Assembly: GCA_012800795.1 (NCBI GenBank)
Contig: JAAZIQ010000009.1
Span: 1-64,000, forward strand
Direction: 5' to 3'
Source of the DNA: Bacillota bacterium
GTDB lineage: Bacteria > Bacillota > Dethiobacteria > Dethiobacterales > Dethiobacteraceae
Length of the DNA: 64,000 nucleotides
Part shown: positions 43,182-54,443 of the stretch, one piece after another
How positions within the stretch are numbered: position 1 is the first letter of the stretch
Layout: the number at the start of each line of letters is the position of its first letter
Notes under the pieces: generated by a model
Told to the model about the DNA's origin: nothing
The model's input: the letters and a program-made list of their open reading frames with translations, nothing else
Database searches by the model: none
Made by a program: the position numbers and the translations under genes

Positions 43182-43946
43182 CTATAAAACCATATCTTTT
43201 CGGATAAATATAACTAAAGTTAAAAAATAAAAGAGTAAACCAAAACAGGAAATAAAAACAATGGAGGATATAAGTGTCATGGGATTAACAAAAGCGCCTA
43301 AAATAAACGGCAGAGTATTAAAATAATTATTAATCAAAAAGGGACCAATCTCAGTTAGCAACTCAAGCATAATGGAAAAAAATAAAATACCGGCAGAAAT
43401 ACCTACAGCAGCAGCCCCACTCTGCACAATAACCGCAATAAACGTCACAAATAAACCAAAGGCAAGAAGCGGTAAAGACGCAGATAGGTATGAAATAATC
43501 GTTAGCTTTACTCCCGTTAAAGATGTATAACTTGCTCCGCGCAACATAAAATCTGTGCCCCAGCCAAAAATAAAGCAGCCAATACCATAGCCCAATAGGA
43601 GGCAGAACAGCATTAGTGTTATAAGCAGCAAAAAAACAAAAAGGACTTTAGCCGTAATTATTTGCCACCGTGTAACAGGTTGAATAATTGTATGAGAAAG
43701 ATTGCCTGACAGATAATCCTCCGTCACAATCTCAGCAATCAAGACAATTAAAAACAGCGGCATAACAAAAGAAGTTATGACACCAAATACAGTCAAAGGG
43801 TAAACCTGCCCATTTAAAGTATTCATCCTAACAACAAGAGTCATCAAAACAGGAAACAGATAAATGATCAGCAATAGTAAGAGAAACCAGTAAAACTTCT
43901 TATTATTAAGCAATTTTAGCCATTCATTTTTAATTAGACCAATCAT
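43182..43946 (-). CDS. ABC transporter permease (ABC-2 type)
   Basis: 254 residues with six predicted membrane helices (e.g. FYWFLLLLLIIYLFPVLMTLVV and VLFVFLLLITLMLFCLLLGYG). The ABC2 pattern EDYLSGNLSHTIIQPVTRWQIITAK after helix 2 is typical of NosY/BcrB-like permeases. It overlaps its ATPase by 4 nt. The substrate is unknown; such pairs export antibiotics, lipids or peptides. Confidence 0.85.
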   Translation of the reverse strand: MIGLIKNEWLKLLNNKKFYWFLLLLLIIYLFPVLMTLVVRMNTLNGQVYPLTVFGVITSFVMPLFLIVLIAEIVTEDYLSGNLSHTIIQPVTRWQIITAKVLFVFLLLITLMLFCLLLGYGIGCFIFGWGTDFMLRGASYTSLTGVKLTIISYLSASLPLLAFGLFVTFIAVIVQSGAAAVGISAGILFFSIMLELLTEIGPFLINNYFNTLPFILGAFVNPMTLISSIVFISCFGLLFYFLTLVIFIRKDMVL

Positions 43947-44860
43947 AGATTACCCTCCTTTGAGGCCAGCTGCATAAAAAAATCTTCCAGGGAATATTTT
44001 CTAAGAATTACATACTGCAGATGTAAATTGCGTCTAACCAAAAAAGGAATTAAGTGTTCGGTACTGCCCTTATCAAGTTCAACCAACAGAGAAGACTGAT
44101 TTATTGTACATTTATGGACAAAAGCCACACCAGCCAAGGCATTGTATGTCTCCAGTATATCTTTTGTGTAAATCTCCACAACTTCACAATCAGACCTCAA
44201 TAAGTCAGTTAAATTGCCCTGTGCTATAATTGTGCCATTTTTTATAATTGCAATTCGATCACAGACTTGCTCCACTTCATGGAGCAAATGGCTAGTAATA
44301 AACAGTGTTATCCCCTGCTGTCGTAAATGATGAATCAGAGAGCGCACTTCAATAATGCCCTGGGGGTCAAGACCATTCATGGGCTCATCTAAAAAAATAA
44401 TTTTAGGGTAATTTAGCAAAGCACGAGCTATGCCCAATCGCTGCTTCATGCCTAATGAGAAAGTCCCTACTTTATCATGAGCACGAGCAATCAAACCTGT
44501 AAGCTCCAGAACTTCCCCAATTCGGTTCTTATGCAAGCTTCGGTGCAAATTTTTTACCAACAATAAGTTTTGATAGGCAGTTAGCTGAGGATAAAACTTG
44601 GGTGTTTCCACCACTGCGCCAACATGTTCAATGGCCCGGCGAAAGTTTGTCTGTAGATTAAAACCGTTAATTAAAATGCTACCGCAGTCTGGACGAATAA
44701 GCCCTAAGACCACACGGATGAGCGTGGTTTTACCGGCACCATTGGGGCCTAAAAAGCCAAATACCTCACCTTTGGCCACCTTAAGGTTAACATTATGCAG
44801 CACCTTATGTTTCCCAAAAGTTTTTCCCAGCTGCGAAATTTCTAAAAGGCATTCTCCCAT
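43943..44860 (-). CDS. ABC transporter ATP-binding protein (BcrA-like)
   Basis: About 305 residues. Walker A GPNGAGKTT, signature FSLGMKQRLGIARALL, Walker B IIFLDEPMNGLDPQG, H-loop TSHLLHE. The C-terminal ~80 residues are of the type attached to BcrA/CcmA-like ATPases. ATG 44860 (MGECLLEI) has GAAAGG upstream; a GTG at 44896 extends the frame without a site. With the permease it makes a two-gene exporter. Confidence 0.9.
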   Translation of the reverse strand: MGECLLEISQLGKTFGKHKVLHNVNLKVAKGEVFGFLGPNGAGKTTLIRVVLGLIRPDCGSILINGFNLQTNFRRAIEHVGAVVETPKFYPQLTAYQNLLLVKNLHRSLHKNRIGEVLELTGLIARAHDKVGTFSLGMKQRLGIARALLNYPKIIFLDEPMNGLDPQGIIEVRSLIHHLRQQGITLFITSHLLHEVEQVCDRIAIIKNGTIIAQGNLTDLLRSDCEVVEIYTKDILETYNALAGVAFVHKCTINQSSLLVELDKGSTEHLIPFLVRRNLHLQYVILRKYSLEDFFMQLASKEGNL

Positions 44861-45017
44861 TTCTTGCAACCTTTCATGTAATAATTTAATTGTCACTATA
44901 TTATTTTATTCTAACTAAAATATCACTCAGGCAAAAATAGATTAACACTAATTTATGCGATTATCCACTAAGTTTTAATAAAAAATTTGTTTAAATAAGA
45001 GAGCGATACGGTATTGG

Positions 45018-45086
45018 TTGACAGTAATTATAAATTATGCTAATAAAAATAATAGCAGTTTAGCACTCTCTGCCTGAGAGTGCTAA
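45018..45086 (+). promoter_or_regulatory. htpG promoter with perfect CIRCE operator
   Basis: TTGACA (45018-45023), 17 nt, TAATAA (45041-45046), then TTAGCACTC-N9-GAGTGCTAA (45060-45086), an exact CIRCE inverted repeat in the leader. HrcA is the known CIRCE repressor. Confidence 0.93.
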
Positions 45087-45112
45087 TAAATATGGAAGGG
45101 AGCGGTGCTTAA

Positions 45113-46990
45113 ATGACAAAAAAACAATTTAAAGCTGAATCTAAAAGATTGCTGGATTTAATGATTAATTCCATTTACACAAACAAGGAAATATTCCTGC
45201 GAGAATTAATCTCCAACGCCAGCGATGCAATAGACAAAATTTACTATAAAACCTTAACGGATCAATCCATTAATTTTAATCCTGATGATTACTATATTAA
45301 AATCTATATAGACAAAGAAAAAAGATTGCTTACAATCTCCGACACAGGCATTGGTATGACAAAGGAAGAATTGGATGACAATTTAGGCGTAATTGCCAAA
45401 AGTGGTTCCTTTGACTTTAAAAATGAGCATGACATCAGAGATGGCCATGATATAATTGGCCAATTTGGTGTTGGCTTCTATTCTGCTTTTATGGTAGCAG
45501 ACACCGTCACAGTAATCAGCAAAGCTTTAGGCAGCGATGAAGCTTACAAATGGGAATCTTCAGGAGTTGATGGCTATACAATTGAACCCTATCAGAAAGA
45601 CGCAGTAGGCACAGATATTATTCTCAAAATCAGAGAAAATACCACTGATGAAAATTATGATGAATTTTTGCAGGAATATAAAATTAAAGCTTTGGTAAAG
45701 AAATACTCAGATTTTATCCGCTATCCTATAAAAATGGATGTAACAGTGAGAAAACCTAAAGAAGGCAGCGAGAATGAATATGAAGAATATCAGGAAGAAC
45801 AAATTCTAAACAGCATGGTTCCTCTGTGGAAAAGAAATAAAAATGAATTAACACAAGAGGATTATGATAATTTTTATACTGAAAAACATTTCGGCTTTGA
45901 TAAGCCCCTAAAACATCTGCACATCAGTGTAGAAGGTACCACCAGCTATAATGCCATTCTTTATATTCCGGAAAAAGTACCGTACGATTACTACACCAAA
46001 GACTATGAAAAGGGCCTGGCGCTGTACGCCAAAGGTGTTTTAATTATGGAAAAATGCCCGGATCTTTTACCTGACTATTTTAGTTTTGTAAAAGGCATGG
46101 TTGATTCGGATGATTTGTCTTTAAATATTTCCAGAGAAATGCTGCAGCATGACCGGCAATTAAGAATAATTGCCAAAAGCATTAAAAATAAAATCAAAAA
46201 TGAATTACTCTCTATGCTAAAAAATGAAAGAGATAAATATGAAGTTTTCTTTAAAGCCTTTGGTCGACAATTGAAATATGGTGTTTATAGTAATTTTGGA
46301 CAGCATAAGGAAGATCTGCAGGACTTACTCCTCTTCTATTCTTCAAAAGAGAAAAAATTGGTAACCTTAGCCGAATATTTGGAGCGTATGCCTAAAGAAC
46401 AAAAATATATTTTTTACGCTGTGGGAGATTCCATTGAGCGTTTAGAGAAACTACCCCAGACTGAACTTGTAGCAGAAAAAGGTTATGAAATACTATACTT
46501 CACAGATGATGTGGATGAATTTGCCATAAAAATGCTTATGGATTACCAAGGCAAAGAATTTAAATCAGTTTCTAGTGCTGACCTTGGTCTAGAAGAAAAT
46601 ACCGAAACTGAAAAAGAGGATAAGGAAAACCGGAAAATTTTTGACGGGATGAAAAATATTCTCGGCGATAAAGTAAAAAATGTCCGTGCTTCAAAAAGAT
46701 TAAAAAAGCATCCTGTTTGCTTAACCAATGAAGGTGATCTCTCCATAGAAATGGAAAAAATTTTAAATGCAATGCCATATAATCAGAACAAAAACTTTAA
46801 AGCAGAAAAGGTTTTGGAAATAAACACAAAACACCAAGTCTTTGCAGCTTTAAAAGCTGCCTATGAAAAAGACAAGGAAAAATTTAAACTCTATACAAAC
46901 TTGTTATATGACCAGGCCCTCCTCATAGAAGGTTTACCTGTTAGCGATCCTGTGGAATTCACCAATAATATCTGCAGTTTAATGACTTAG
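45113..46990 (+). CDS. htpG: molecular chaperone HtpG (Hsp90)
   Basis: 625 residues. GHKL ATPase domain ([41 protein letters not shown]), middle domain ([51 protein letters not shown]) and C-terminal dimerisation domain. A homodimeric stress chaperone. AAGGGAG precedes the ATG. CIRCE control shows it belongs to the HrcA regulon, whereas B. subtilis htpG is not CIRCE-controlled. Confidence 0.97.
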   Translation: MTKKQFKAESKRLLDLMINSIYTNKEIFLRELISNASDAIDKIYYKTLTDQSINFNPDDYYIKIYIDKEKRLLTISDTGIGMTKEELDDNLGVIAKSGSFDFKNEHDIRDGHDIIGQFGVGFYSAFMVADTVTVISKALGSDEAYKWESSGVDGYTIEPYQKDAVGTDIILKIRENTTDENYDEFLQEYKIKALVKKYSDFIRYPIKMDVTVRKPKEGSENEYEEYQEEQILNSMVPLWKRNKNELTQEDYDNFYTEKHFGFDKPLKHLHISVEGTTSYNAILYIPEKVPYDYYTKDYEKGLALYAKGVLIMEKCPDLLPDYFSFVKGMVDSDDLSLNISREMLQHDRQLRIIAKSIKNKIKNELLSMLKNERDKYEVFFKAFGRQLKYGVYSNFGQHKEDLQDLLLFYSSKEKKLVTLAEYLERMPKEQKYIFYAVGDSIERLEKLPQTELVAEKGYEILYFTDDVDEFAIKMLMDYQGKEFKSVSSADLGLEENTETEKEDKENRKIFDGMKNILGDKVKNVRASKRLKKHPVCLTNEGDLSIEMEKILNAMPYNQNKNFKAEKVLEINTKHQVFAALKAAYEKDKEKFKLYTNLLYDQALLIEGLPVSDPVEFTNNICSLMT

Positions 46991-46996
46991 AGAATA

Positions 46997-47031
46997 ACAA
47001 ACGGCGGCACATCAATTGTGCCGCCGTTTGT
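46997..47031. terminator. htpG terminator
   Basis: Perfect 15-bp inverted repeat ACAAACGGCGGCACA/TGTGCCGCCGTTTGT with TTTT following. Confidence 0.85.
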
Positions 47032-47082
47032 TTTCCTGAAACTCAGGTTAATCCTTGATCCATTAGGGACAAACTTCCCTCA

Positions 47083-49071
47083 TTATTGCTTGTGTAATTT
47101 TTGTACGATGGAAACAATATTTTCTACGGTAAAACCGTATTTTTCCTGCAGGATTTTTCCGGGAGCAGAAGCGCCAAAATGGTCTATGCCAAGAATCATT
47201 CCTTTGCTGCCTGTAAAATGCTCCCAACCCATGGAATGACCGGCTTCAATAGCCAAACGTTTTTCCACTGCTGCCGGCAAAACTTGCTCTTGATAAGCGG
47301 GTGTTTGCTGCTTAAATATTTCCCAGCTCATCATGCTAACCACACGTGTATCAATCCCTAAATCCCACAATTCTTTTTGAGCCTGCAAAGCTAAGTACAC
47401 TTCCGATCCGCTTGCGATCATGATAACATCAGGTGTTTGTCCCTTTTCCGCACTCAAAACATACGCACCCTGCAAAGCTTCTTTGCCTGTGCCCTTTAGT
47501 TGCGGTACATCCTGCCGGGTCAAAATAATTGCAGTAGGTCCGTTTGTTCTGTTTACTGCCGCCAGCCAGGCCGCTGCTGTTTCACGACCGTCTGCCGGAC
47601 GCAAAACATGCAGGTTAGGAATAGACCTCAGGCTTATCAAATGCTCAACAGGCTGGTGCGTAGGTCCGTCTTCACCAACGCTAAAGCTGTCATGGGTAAA
47701 GACAAAAATTACGGGCAGGCCCATTAATGCGGCTAAACGCACAGGCGGTTTCATATAATCGACAAAAACAAAGAAGGTGGAACAAAAAGGCCTTAACCCC
47801 CCATGGAGTGCAATTCCATTGACAATTGCACCCATGGCATGTTCACGGACTCCAAAATGAATATTATTTCCGCCGTAATTATCCGCCTGAAAATCACTAT
47901 AAGCTTTTAAATATGTTTTGGTCGATGAATGCAAATCTGCAGATCCACCGATTAAATTAGGCAAATATTTTGCTATTACTTGCATTACCTGTCCGGAGGC
48001 TGCACGGGTTGCCATGGGCTTGGTAAACTGCCACAACTCCTTATCTTCTTCTAGTTCCGGTGGCACATTTTGTCCGTGCCATTCATCCCAGCGCGCAGCA
48101 TCTGCCGGAAACTTTTCCCGGTATTTTGCAAACAGCTCTTCCCATTCTGCCCTCTTATTTTCCAGCTTTTTGGCTAAACCGGCAAAATGCTCCCGCACTT
48201 CGGGCGGCACATAAAAGCTTAAATCTTTAGGCCAACCTAATTTTTCTTTTGTCAAAAGAACTTCTTCAGCTCCTAAAGGAGCACCATGAGCTGCAGGCAA
48301 ACCTTGCTTATTAGGGCTGCCGTAACCGATTACCGTTCTTGCCATAATCAATGAAGGTTGATCCGTTACTTTTTTTGCTTCCTCAAGGGCAGCAGCTATG
48401 GCATCGATATCTGTGCCATCATTAACTGTTTGCACATGCCAACCGTAAGCGCTAAAACGCTTTCCCACATCTTCTGTAAAAGTAATTTCAGTGTTTCCGT
48501 CAATCGTAATTTGGTTATCATCATAAAGACAGATTAGACGCCCCAGTTTTAAATGGCCGGCTAGTGATGCGGCCTCAGCCGTTACCCCTTCCATTAAACA
48601 ACCGTCGCCAACGTAAACATATGTGTAGTGATCTACTACCGGATATCCTGGTTTGTTAAACTCTGCAGCCAGCCGTCGTTCCGCAATTGCCATTCCCACC
48701 GCGTTTGCAAATCCCTGTCCTAGAGGACCGGTGGTAGTTTCCACCCCCGGAGTATGCCCATACTCCGGATGGCCAGGAGTTTTACTATTCCACTGGCGAA
48801 ACTGTTTTAAATCATTTATGCTCAGGTCATAGCCAAACAAATGCAATAATGCATATAGAAGCATGGAGCCATGACCAGCCGAAAGAACAAAGCGGTCGCG
48901 GTTTGGCCAGTTTGGGTTGCTGGGACTGTGCTGTAAGAAGCGTGACCATAATGTATAAGCCATGGGAGCGCCTCCCATGGGTAAGCCGGGATGACCCGAT
49001 TGAGCCCTCTCTATTGCATCTACTGCCAAAAAGCGAATTGTATTTATAGCTTGTTCTTCAAGTGATTTCAT
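47083..49071 (-). CDS. tkt: transketolase
   Basis: Thiamine-dependent enzyme of the pentose phosphate pathway. 662 residues: [44 protein letters not shown], the TPP motif [22 protein letters not shown] with downstream DDNQITIDG, middle domain [46 protein letters not shown]. Complete and single-gene. GGAGGG precedes the ATG. Not the split (two-subunit) form. Confidence 0.96.
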   Translation of the reverse strand: MKSLEEQAINTIRFLAVDAIERAQSGHPGLPMGGAPMAYTLWSRFLQHSPSNPNWPNRDRFVLSAGHGSMLLYALLHLFGYDLSINDLKQFRQWNSKTPGHPEYGHTPGVETTTGPLGQGFANAVGMAIAERRLAAEFNKPGYPVVDHYTYVYVGDGCLMEGVTAEAASLAGHLKLGRLICLYDDNQITIDGNTEITFTEDVGKRFSAYGWHVQTVNDGTDIDAIAAALEEAKKVTDQPSLIMARTVIGYGSPNKQGLPAAHGAPLGAEEVLLTKEKLGWPKDLSFYVPPEVREHFAGLAKKLENKRAEWEELFAKYREKFPADAARWDEWHGQNVPPELEEDKELWQFTKPMATRAASGQVMQVIAKYLPNLIGGSADLHSSTKTYLKAYSDFQADNYGGNNIHFGVREHAMGAIVNGIALHGGLRPFCSTFFVFVDYMKPPVRLAALMGLPVIFVFTHDSFSVGEDGPTHQPVEHLISLRSIPNLHVLRPADGRETAAAWLAAVNRTNGPTAIILTRQDVPQLKGTGKEALQGAYVLSAEKGQTPDVIMIASGSEVYLALQAQKELWDLGIDTRVVSMMSWEIFKQQTPAYQEQVLPAAVEKRLAIEAGHSMGWEHFTGSKGMILGIDHFGASAPGKILQEKYGFTVENIVSIVQKLHKQ

Positions 49072-49180
49072 TTTATCCCTCCGCCAAATAAGACTGTATT
49101 TCTATTTTATCTAAACTTTAGACAAAATAAAGCCATACTGCAAAAATTATTCCAATAGCACAATGCATAACAAAAAAGCA

Positions 49181-51103
49181 TCATTTTTCTTCCAACATTG
49201 CTTCTAATTGTTCCATGTCTTCCTCCCACTGGGCATACAACCTCTGCAAGGCATCCTTTAATTTTTTCATTTCTTCCCCCTTTGCCGCAGCTAGCTGATA
49301 ATCATTAAATACCTCCGGGCTTAAAAGCTCTTTTTCCACCTCAGAAAGTCTTTTTTCCTGCTGGATAATGGCCGCCTCCAAATTTTGTACCCGTTCTGTA
49401 AGCTGACGACGCAAACGCCGCTTTTGTTGCTCATCTTGACGACGTCGTTTTTCTTCTAAGCGCTGCTGTTTTTCAAAAGGCGTTTTTTCTGCCTTTATCT
49501 TCATATCGCGCTGCCGTGTATATTCTTTATATGGCACTTGGTAAAAAGTAACTACTCCATTATCTAACTGCAATACTTTATCAGTAGTGCGATTTAAAAA
49601 ATAACGATCATGAGAAACAATAAGCAAAGTGCCGGGAAAAGCACGGATAGACTCTTCCAACTCCTCTACAGCAGTAATGTCTAAATGGTTTGTCGGCTCG
49701 TCCAATACTAAAAAGTTACCGGCATCCAGACTTAATTTTGCCAACATTAAACGACTTTTTTCCCCTCCGCTTAAATCGGCATTGCGTTTATAAACAGCTT
49801 CACCGGTAAAAAGGAATTTTGCCAAATGATTCCTCGCCTCGGCAATATTTAAATCTGAAGCCGCCATGATTTCTTCAAGCGGCGTTAATGTAGGTGTGAT
49901 TGTTTGCTGGTGTTGATCAAAATAAACCGGCTTTACACTTGGCCCCAACCAGACTCGTCCACTATCCGGCTGCAGCTCTTTAGTTATTAACTTAAGCAAA
50001 GAGCTTTTTCCCGAACCGTTGGGGCCTACCAGTGCCACGCGGTCCCCCCAACGCAATTCAAAAGAAACATTACTGAAGACTGTCTTACCGGCAAAAGTTT
50101 TTGTTACATCCTCTAGGCGAACCGCTATTTCTCCACTGCGCCCGGAAAATGAAAAATCAAGAACCATTCTTTTAGCCTTCTCCGGCTTTACTACCGGTGA
50201 TAATTTGTCTAGACGTTTAAGCCGGCTTTTTACTTGGCGTTTTTCTCGTTCACTGCTGCCAAGTGAGCGAATGAAATTCATTTCTTTCTGCAAATAGTCC
50301 TGCTGCTTTTGATATGCTTTTAATTGTGTCTTTTGTTCTACTTGCCGCTGCGCCAAATATGATTCATAATTACCGTTGTAACTTTTCAATTGTCCATTTT
50401 CTAATAATAATATTCGCTGGACAATACGGTCAAGAAAGTAGCGATCATGCGAAACCACCAGAATTGTTCCAGGCCAGTCACATAAATATTTTTCCAGCCA
50501 CTCCACAGCTTTAATATCCAGGTGATTGGTCGGTTCATCCAGCAGCAGGATACTGGGTTCTTCCAAAAGCAGTTTGGCCAAACGTATACGCGTTTGTTCT
50601 CCACCGGAGAAAGTATTAATTGGACGCTCTAAATCCTGCAGCTGAAAGCCTAATCCACATACAATGGAGCGTACACGTGCATCAATGACGTATCCCCCTG
50701 CTTCTTCGTAACGATGGCGTAATTCGCCATATGTCGACATAATATTCTCCAACTGCTGTGCCGTTAATTTTTGCTCCGCCATTTCTTTTTCCAGTAGCCG
50801 CAAATGCTTTGCCATTTTATCTAAATGTGCAAAAGCTCTATATAGTTCTTCCTGCATACTGCCTTTTAAAGTAACGGCAGAACTCTGCTCCAAATAACCA
50901 AGTGAGCTGTCGCGAGCAAAAAAAATTGTCCCGTCATCAGCAGTAGTTCGTCCGGCAATAATATTTAGCAAGGTGGTTTTCCCGGCTCCGTTAGCACCTA
51001 TTAAACCCACACGCTCTCCGGCTTGTAATTGGAACGACACATTATTGAGAATTAAATCTGCTCCGAATAATTTTTTCAGATTATGTACTTGTAAAATACT
51101 CAC
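49181..51103 (-). CDS. ABC-F family ATPase (Uup/YdiF type)
   Basis: 640 residues, two ABC domains without membrane parts: Walker A GANGAGKTT and GPNGSGKSS, signatures FSGGEQTRIRLAKLL and LSGGEKSRLMLAKL, and the inter-domain linker (AQRQVEQKTQLKAYQKQQDYLQKEMNFI) that enters the ribosome. The C-terminal coiled coil (~90 residues) is present. ABC-F proteins clear stalled or drug-bound ribosomes. Exact subgroup is uncertain. Confidence 0.92.
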   Translation of the reverse strand: MSILQVHNLKKLFGADLILNNVSFQLQAGERVGLIGANGAGKTTLLNIIAGRTTADDGTIFFARDSSLGYLEQSSAVTLKGSMQEELYRAFAHLDKMAKHLRLLEKEMAEQKLTAQQLENIMSTYGELRHRYEEAGGYVIDARVRSIVCGLGFQLQDLERPINTFSGGEQTRIRLAKLLLEEPSILLLDEPTNHLDIKAVEWLEKYLCDWPGTILVVSHDRYFLDRIVQRILLLENGQLKSYNGNYESYLAQRQVEQKTQLKAYQKQQDYLQKEMNFIRSLGSSEREKRQVKSRLKRLDKLSPVVKPEKAKRMVLDFSFSGRSGEIAVRLEDVTKTFAGKTVFSNVSFELRWGDRVALVGPNGSGKSSLLKLITKELQPDSGRVWLGPSVKPVYFDQHQQTITPTLTPLEEIMAASDLNIAEARNHLAKFLFTGEAVYKRNADLSGGEKSRLMLAKLSLDAGNFLVLDEPTNHLDITAVEELEESIRAFPGTLLIVSHDRYFLNRTTDKVLQLDNGVVTFYQVPYKEYTRQRDMKIKAEKTPFEKQQRLEEKRRRQDEQQKRRLRRQLTERVQNLEAAIIQQEKRLSEVEKELLSPEVFNDYQLAAAKGEEMKKLKDALQRLYAQWEEDMEQLEAMLEEK

Positions 51104-51258
51104 AACTGATCCCCCGATTATCTGCTAACCTTATTTATTATTCCTTTTCTTCCCCCTTGTTCCCTGCCGAAAACAAGCTTGCCTTCTTAGTGTTTTTTTC
51201 TTGTCTGATTAAATCATTACTGTTATACTAAAAAATATGTGTAAGCAGGAGGCAAAAA

Positions 51259-53085
51259 ATGCAGATTAGGAATATAGCCATTATTGCTCACGTAGACCAC
51301 GGTAAAACCACCCTCGTTGACGGCATGCTTCGTCAAAGCGGTATTTTTCGCAGCAATGAAACTGTTGTCGAACGTGTCATGGATTCCCATGACCTGGAAA
51401 GGGAACGGGGAATCACCATTCTTGCCAAAAACACAGCAGTTTTTTATAAAGGAACAAAAATTAATATTGTTGATACTCCAGGACACGCTGATTTCGGCGG
51501 AGAGGTAGAACGGGCACTTTCCATGGTGGACGGTGTCCTTTTGGTTGTAGATGCTTTTGAAGGCCCCATGCCCCAAACACGTTTTGTTTTGCGTAAAGCA
51601 CTGGAATTAGGCTTGCGTCCCATTGTGGTGGTTAATAAAGTTGATCGTCATGATGCTCGTCCTCTAAAAGTAGTTGATCTGGTTTTTGACTTATTTGTGG
51701 AGCTGGATGCAAATGACGAACAATTAGACTTTCCCGTTATTTATGCTTCGGCACGGAACGGCGCCGCCGGCTTGGAGCCGGAAAAGCTGGATAGCTCATT
51801 AGAGCCACTTTTTAAAACTATAGTTAAGCATGTCCCCGCCCCAGAAGGTGATGCAGACAGCCCTTTTCAGATGCTTGTTGCCAACTTGGCCTATGATAAC
51901 TATGTTGGACGTTATGCTATCGGTAAGATTTTTCGGGGCTCCGTTAACGCCGGTGAACATGTAATAATCATTCATGCCGATGGATCCCAGGAGCCGGCGA
52001 GAATCAATAGAGTGTATACCTTTGAAGGCCTGCAAAAAAAAGAAGTAGATTTGGCAACGGCAGGAGAAATAGTTGCCCTTTCTGGGTTGGACCATATTAA
52101 TATAGGCGAAACCATCTGTCATCCTGACCATCCTGAACAATTACCTGTTATTACAGTGGACGAACCAACATTAACCATGAATTTTTTGGTGAATAACAGC
52201 CCTTTTGCCGGCCAGGAAGGCCAATATGTTACCTCACGCAAATTAAGAGAGAGGCTTTTCCGTGAGCTTGAAACAAATGTTGCTCTGCTCGTGAAGGAAA
52301 CCGATAGCCCTGATGTTTTTTCAGTTGCTGGGCGTGGGGAATTACATCTTTCTATCTTAATTGAAAATATGCGGCGGGAAGGATACGAACTGCAGGTCAG
52401 TAAGCCGGAAGTTATTTTAAAACGCATAAATGGCATAATTCATGAACCTTTTGAGCATTTAACACTGGTCTTGCCGGAAGAATACCTGGGAGGGACAATG
52501 GAAATATTAAGCAAGCGCAAAGCGGAAATGCTGGATATGCAGCCTTCCGGCCCTGGACAAATTAGGCTTGAATATAAAATTCCAGCCAGGGGTTTAATTG
52601 GTTTTCGCACCGAATTTCTGAATGAAACACACGGCAATGGAACCATGAATCATACATTTGACAGCTACCAACCCCATAAAGGGGAAATTACCTCCCGGCA
52701 TCACGGAGCTTTAATTGCCTGGGAAAGCGGAGAAGCTACCACTTATGGCCTACATGCAGCTGAGGAAAGGGGACAACTTTTTATTGTTCCCGGCACAAAA
52801 GTATATGAAGGAATGATTGTGGGCCAAAATAACCGTGAAAATGATCTGGAGGTAAATGTATGCAAGAAGAAACATCTAACCAATATCCGCTCCTCCACTG
52901 CCGAAGAAGCCATACGCCTAAAAGAGCCCCGGATACTCAGCCTAGAAGAAGCCATTGAATTTATTAGCGAGGATGAACTGGTGGAAATTACTCCGCAAAG
53001 CATTCGTCTGCGCAAAAAATTACTGACAAAACAAGAACGTAGCCGTTATCATAAAGCTCAGGCAGTCAAACCTAACAAAGAGTAA
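51259..53085 (+). CDS. typA: translational GTPase TypA/BipA
   Basis: 608 residues. GTPase domain with [48 protein letters not shown]-like domains II, III and V; and the BipA-specific C-terminal domain ([37 protein letters not shown]). Ribosome-associated, needed at low temperature or stress. AGGAGG before ATG. Single gene with its own terminator. Confidence 0.97.
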   Translation: MQIRNIAIIAHVDHGKTTLVDGMLRQSGIFRSNETVVERVMDSHDLERERGITILAKNTAVFYKGTKINIVDTPGHADFGGEVERALSMVDGVLLVVDAFEGPMPQTRFVLRKALELGLRPIVVVNKVDRHDARPLKVVDLVFDLFVELDANDEQLDFPVIYASARNGAAGLEPEKLDSSLEPLFKTIVKHVPAPEGDADSPFQMLVANLAYDNYVGRYAIGKIFRGSVNAGEHVIIIHADGSQEPARINRVYTFEGLQKKEVDLATAGEIVALSGLDHINIGETICHPDHPEQLPVITVDEPTLTMNFLVNNSPFAGQEGQYVTSRKLRERLFRELETNVALLVKETDSPDVFSVAGRGELHLSILIENMRREGYELQVSKPEVILKRINGIIHEPFEHLTLVLPEEYLGGTMEILSKRKAEMLDMQPSGPGQIRLEYKIPARGLIGFRTEFLNETHGNGTMNHTFDSYQPHKGEITSRHHGALIAWESGEATTYGLHAAEERGQLFIVPGTKVYEGMIVGQNNRENDLEVNVCKKKHLTNIRSSTAEEAIRLKEPRILSLEEAIEFISEDELVEITPQSIRLRKKLLTKQERSRYHKAQAVKPNKE

Positions 53086-53102
53086 GAAAAATTTATGCAA
53101 AG

Positions 53103-53140
53103 AACAAGCCTTACATCTTTTGGCCGATGTAAGGCTTGTT
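53103..53140. terminator. typA terminator
   Basis: Perfect 15-bp inverted repeat AACAAGCCTTACATC with complement 53126-53140 around TTTTGGCC. Confidence 0.85.
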
Positions 53141-53173
53141 TACCCTCTTCCATGGCAAGACATAATTTTACCG

Positions 53174-53836
53174 CTACTTTTGCGCTACGCCATTTTCGCT
53201 GTAATGCACAACTTTGTAGCCCTTGCTTTGCAGATAATTAATAAGGTCCTCAGGATTCTCACAAGCTTCAATCCGCCAAACCGAGTGGGCAAGATCTTTA
53301 TCCTGATCACTGATAAAGGCCACAGAGCTTACAATGTTTACACCATAATCACTAAACAATCTTGCAACTTCAGCTAAAGCTCCATGCCTTTCTTTTATTT
53401 CCAAGGTAATGCGTAAACCTCCGCGATGTACGCCCAACATTTCCAAAAATGCGGTAAAAATGTCGGTTTCAGTTATCATGCCCACCACACGACCATCTTC
53501 TACAACGGGTAAACCGCCAATACGATGTTCCCGCATTAATGCTGCTGCCTCATCGATGGTAGTATCCGGCGTTACAGAATAGACTTTTTTCGCCATAACA
53601 TCTTTAACCGGTAATTTGGCTAGGAGGTAATTTAGTTCCCAGACACTTAAGCTCGTAGCAGGCGAAGGTGAAGCCCGTACTAAATCCAGTAAAGTTACAA
53701 TTCCTACTAACCTGTCATTGTCTACAACCGGTAAGCGGCGGATTCCCTGCTCTTCCATTTTGGCCAAAGCATCAGGAACTGTAGTATCCGAAGTAATTGT
53801 TAATACATTGACCGACATTCTGTCTTTAACAAGCAT
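53174..53836 (-). CDS. CBS-ACT domain protein (AcuB-like)
   Basis: 220 residues: two CBS domains (VKDRMSVNVLTITSDTTVPDALAKM; VKDVMAKKVYSVTPDTTIDEAA) with the GIRRLPVVDN and RIGGLPVVEDG turns, then an ACT domain (LRITLEIKERHGALAEVARLFSDYGVNIVSSV). CBS pairs bind adenine nucleotides and ACT domains bind amino acids, so it is a cytosolic sensor. AcuB of Bacillus (acetoin use) has the same order, but no acuA/acuC is near. Confidence 0.88.
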   Translation of the reverse strand: MLVKDRMSVNVLTITSDTTVPDALAKMEEQGIRRLPVVDNDRLVGIVTLLDLVRASPSPATSLSVWELNYLLAKLPVKDVMAKKVYSVTPDTTIDEAAALMREHRIGGLPVVEDGRVVGMITETDIFTAFLEMLGVHRGGLRITLEIKERHGALAEVARLFSDYGVNIVSSVAFISDQDKDLAHSVWRIEACENPEDLINYLQSKGYKVVHYSENGVAQK

Positions 53837-53910
53837 GTCAATACCTCCTTAATTTTCCTATCTTTATTCTACCAGGAGTTTCGCATGCTGTGAAGACAGA
53901 CAGTGTAAAT

Positions 53911-54300
53911 TTACCCCTTTGGTACTATAAAAACATTGGGGCCGTTTAAGTAACGGTGAAGCCGGCGTAAGAGTTTTGCCACAATGGGAGTCGGCTTATC
54001 AGTGAAAATATAAAAGCGGGGCATTTCACTATTCTGCCAAAGCTCAAAAGAGAGAATACCATTACCGTTTTTTAGAGTAACAACCCATACTTCTACCGGC
54101 CCGTCTAGATTACGGTGCACAATATAGCTGGGTTCGCCAAAAGTAGTCCGTAATAAATATGCACAGCGATTAACGGCCTTCGGTGAAGTGATGTCATTAA
54201 ATTCCGGCAAAACACGGCGGGCAGAGTATACCGTACGTTGTGCTAAATTTTTTGCTGCATCTCCGCGGGCTAAAGTAACAGTTTGACCCTTCAAACGCAA
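53911..54300 (-). CDS. hypothetical protein, 129 residues
   Basis: Basic soluble protein starting at TTG 54300 (MRLKGQTVTLARGDAAKNLAQ), 7 nt after GGGGGG. Contains AYLLRTTFGEPSYIVHRN and VEVWVVTLKNGNGILSFELW, a mixed alpha/beta pattern. No signal or membrane helix. Family not recognised. It lies between the CBS-ACT gene and a divergent membrane gene. Length and codon pattern suggest it is real. Confidence 0.7.
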   Translation of the reverse strand: MRLKGQTVTLARGDAAKNLAQRTVYSARRVLPEFNDITSPKAVNRCAYLLRTTFGEPSYIVHRNLDGPVEVWVVTLKNGNGILSFELWQNSEMPRFYIFTDKPTPIVAKLLRRLHRYLNGPNVFIVPKG

Positions 54301-54443
54301 GTAATAACCCCCCTAACTCTTTTATACAGTATATGCAAGAAAGCAAATAATTTACTTCCCTGCCGTTAATTAACGTTAAGGGTGGTAGAATCTGCTTTTT
54401 TAGGTTAAAATAACAATAGTATGGTGATTAAGGAGGCCTTACT

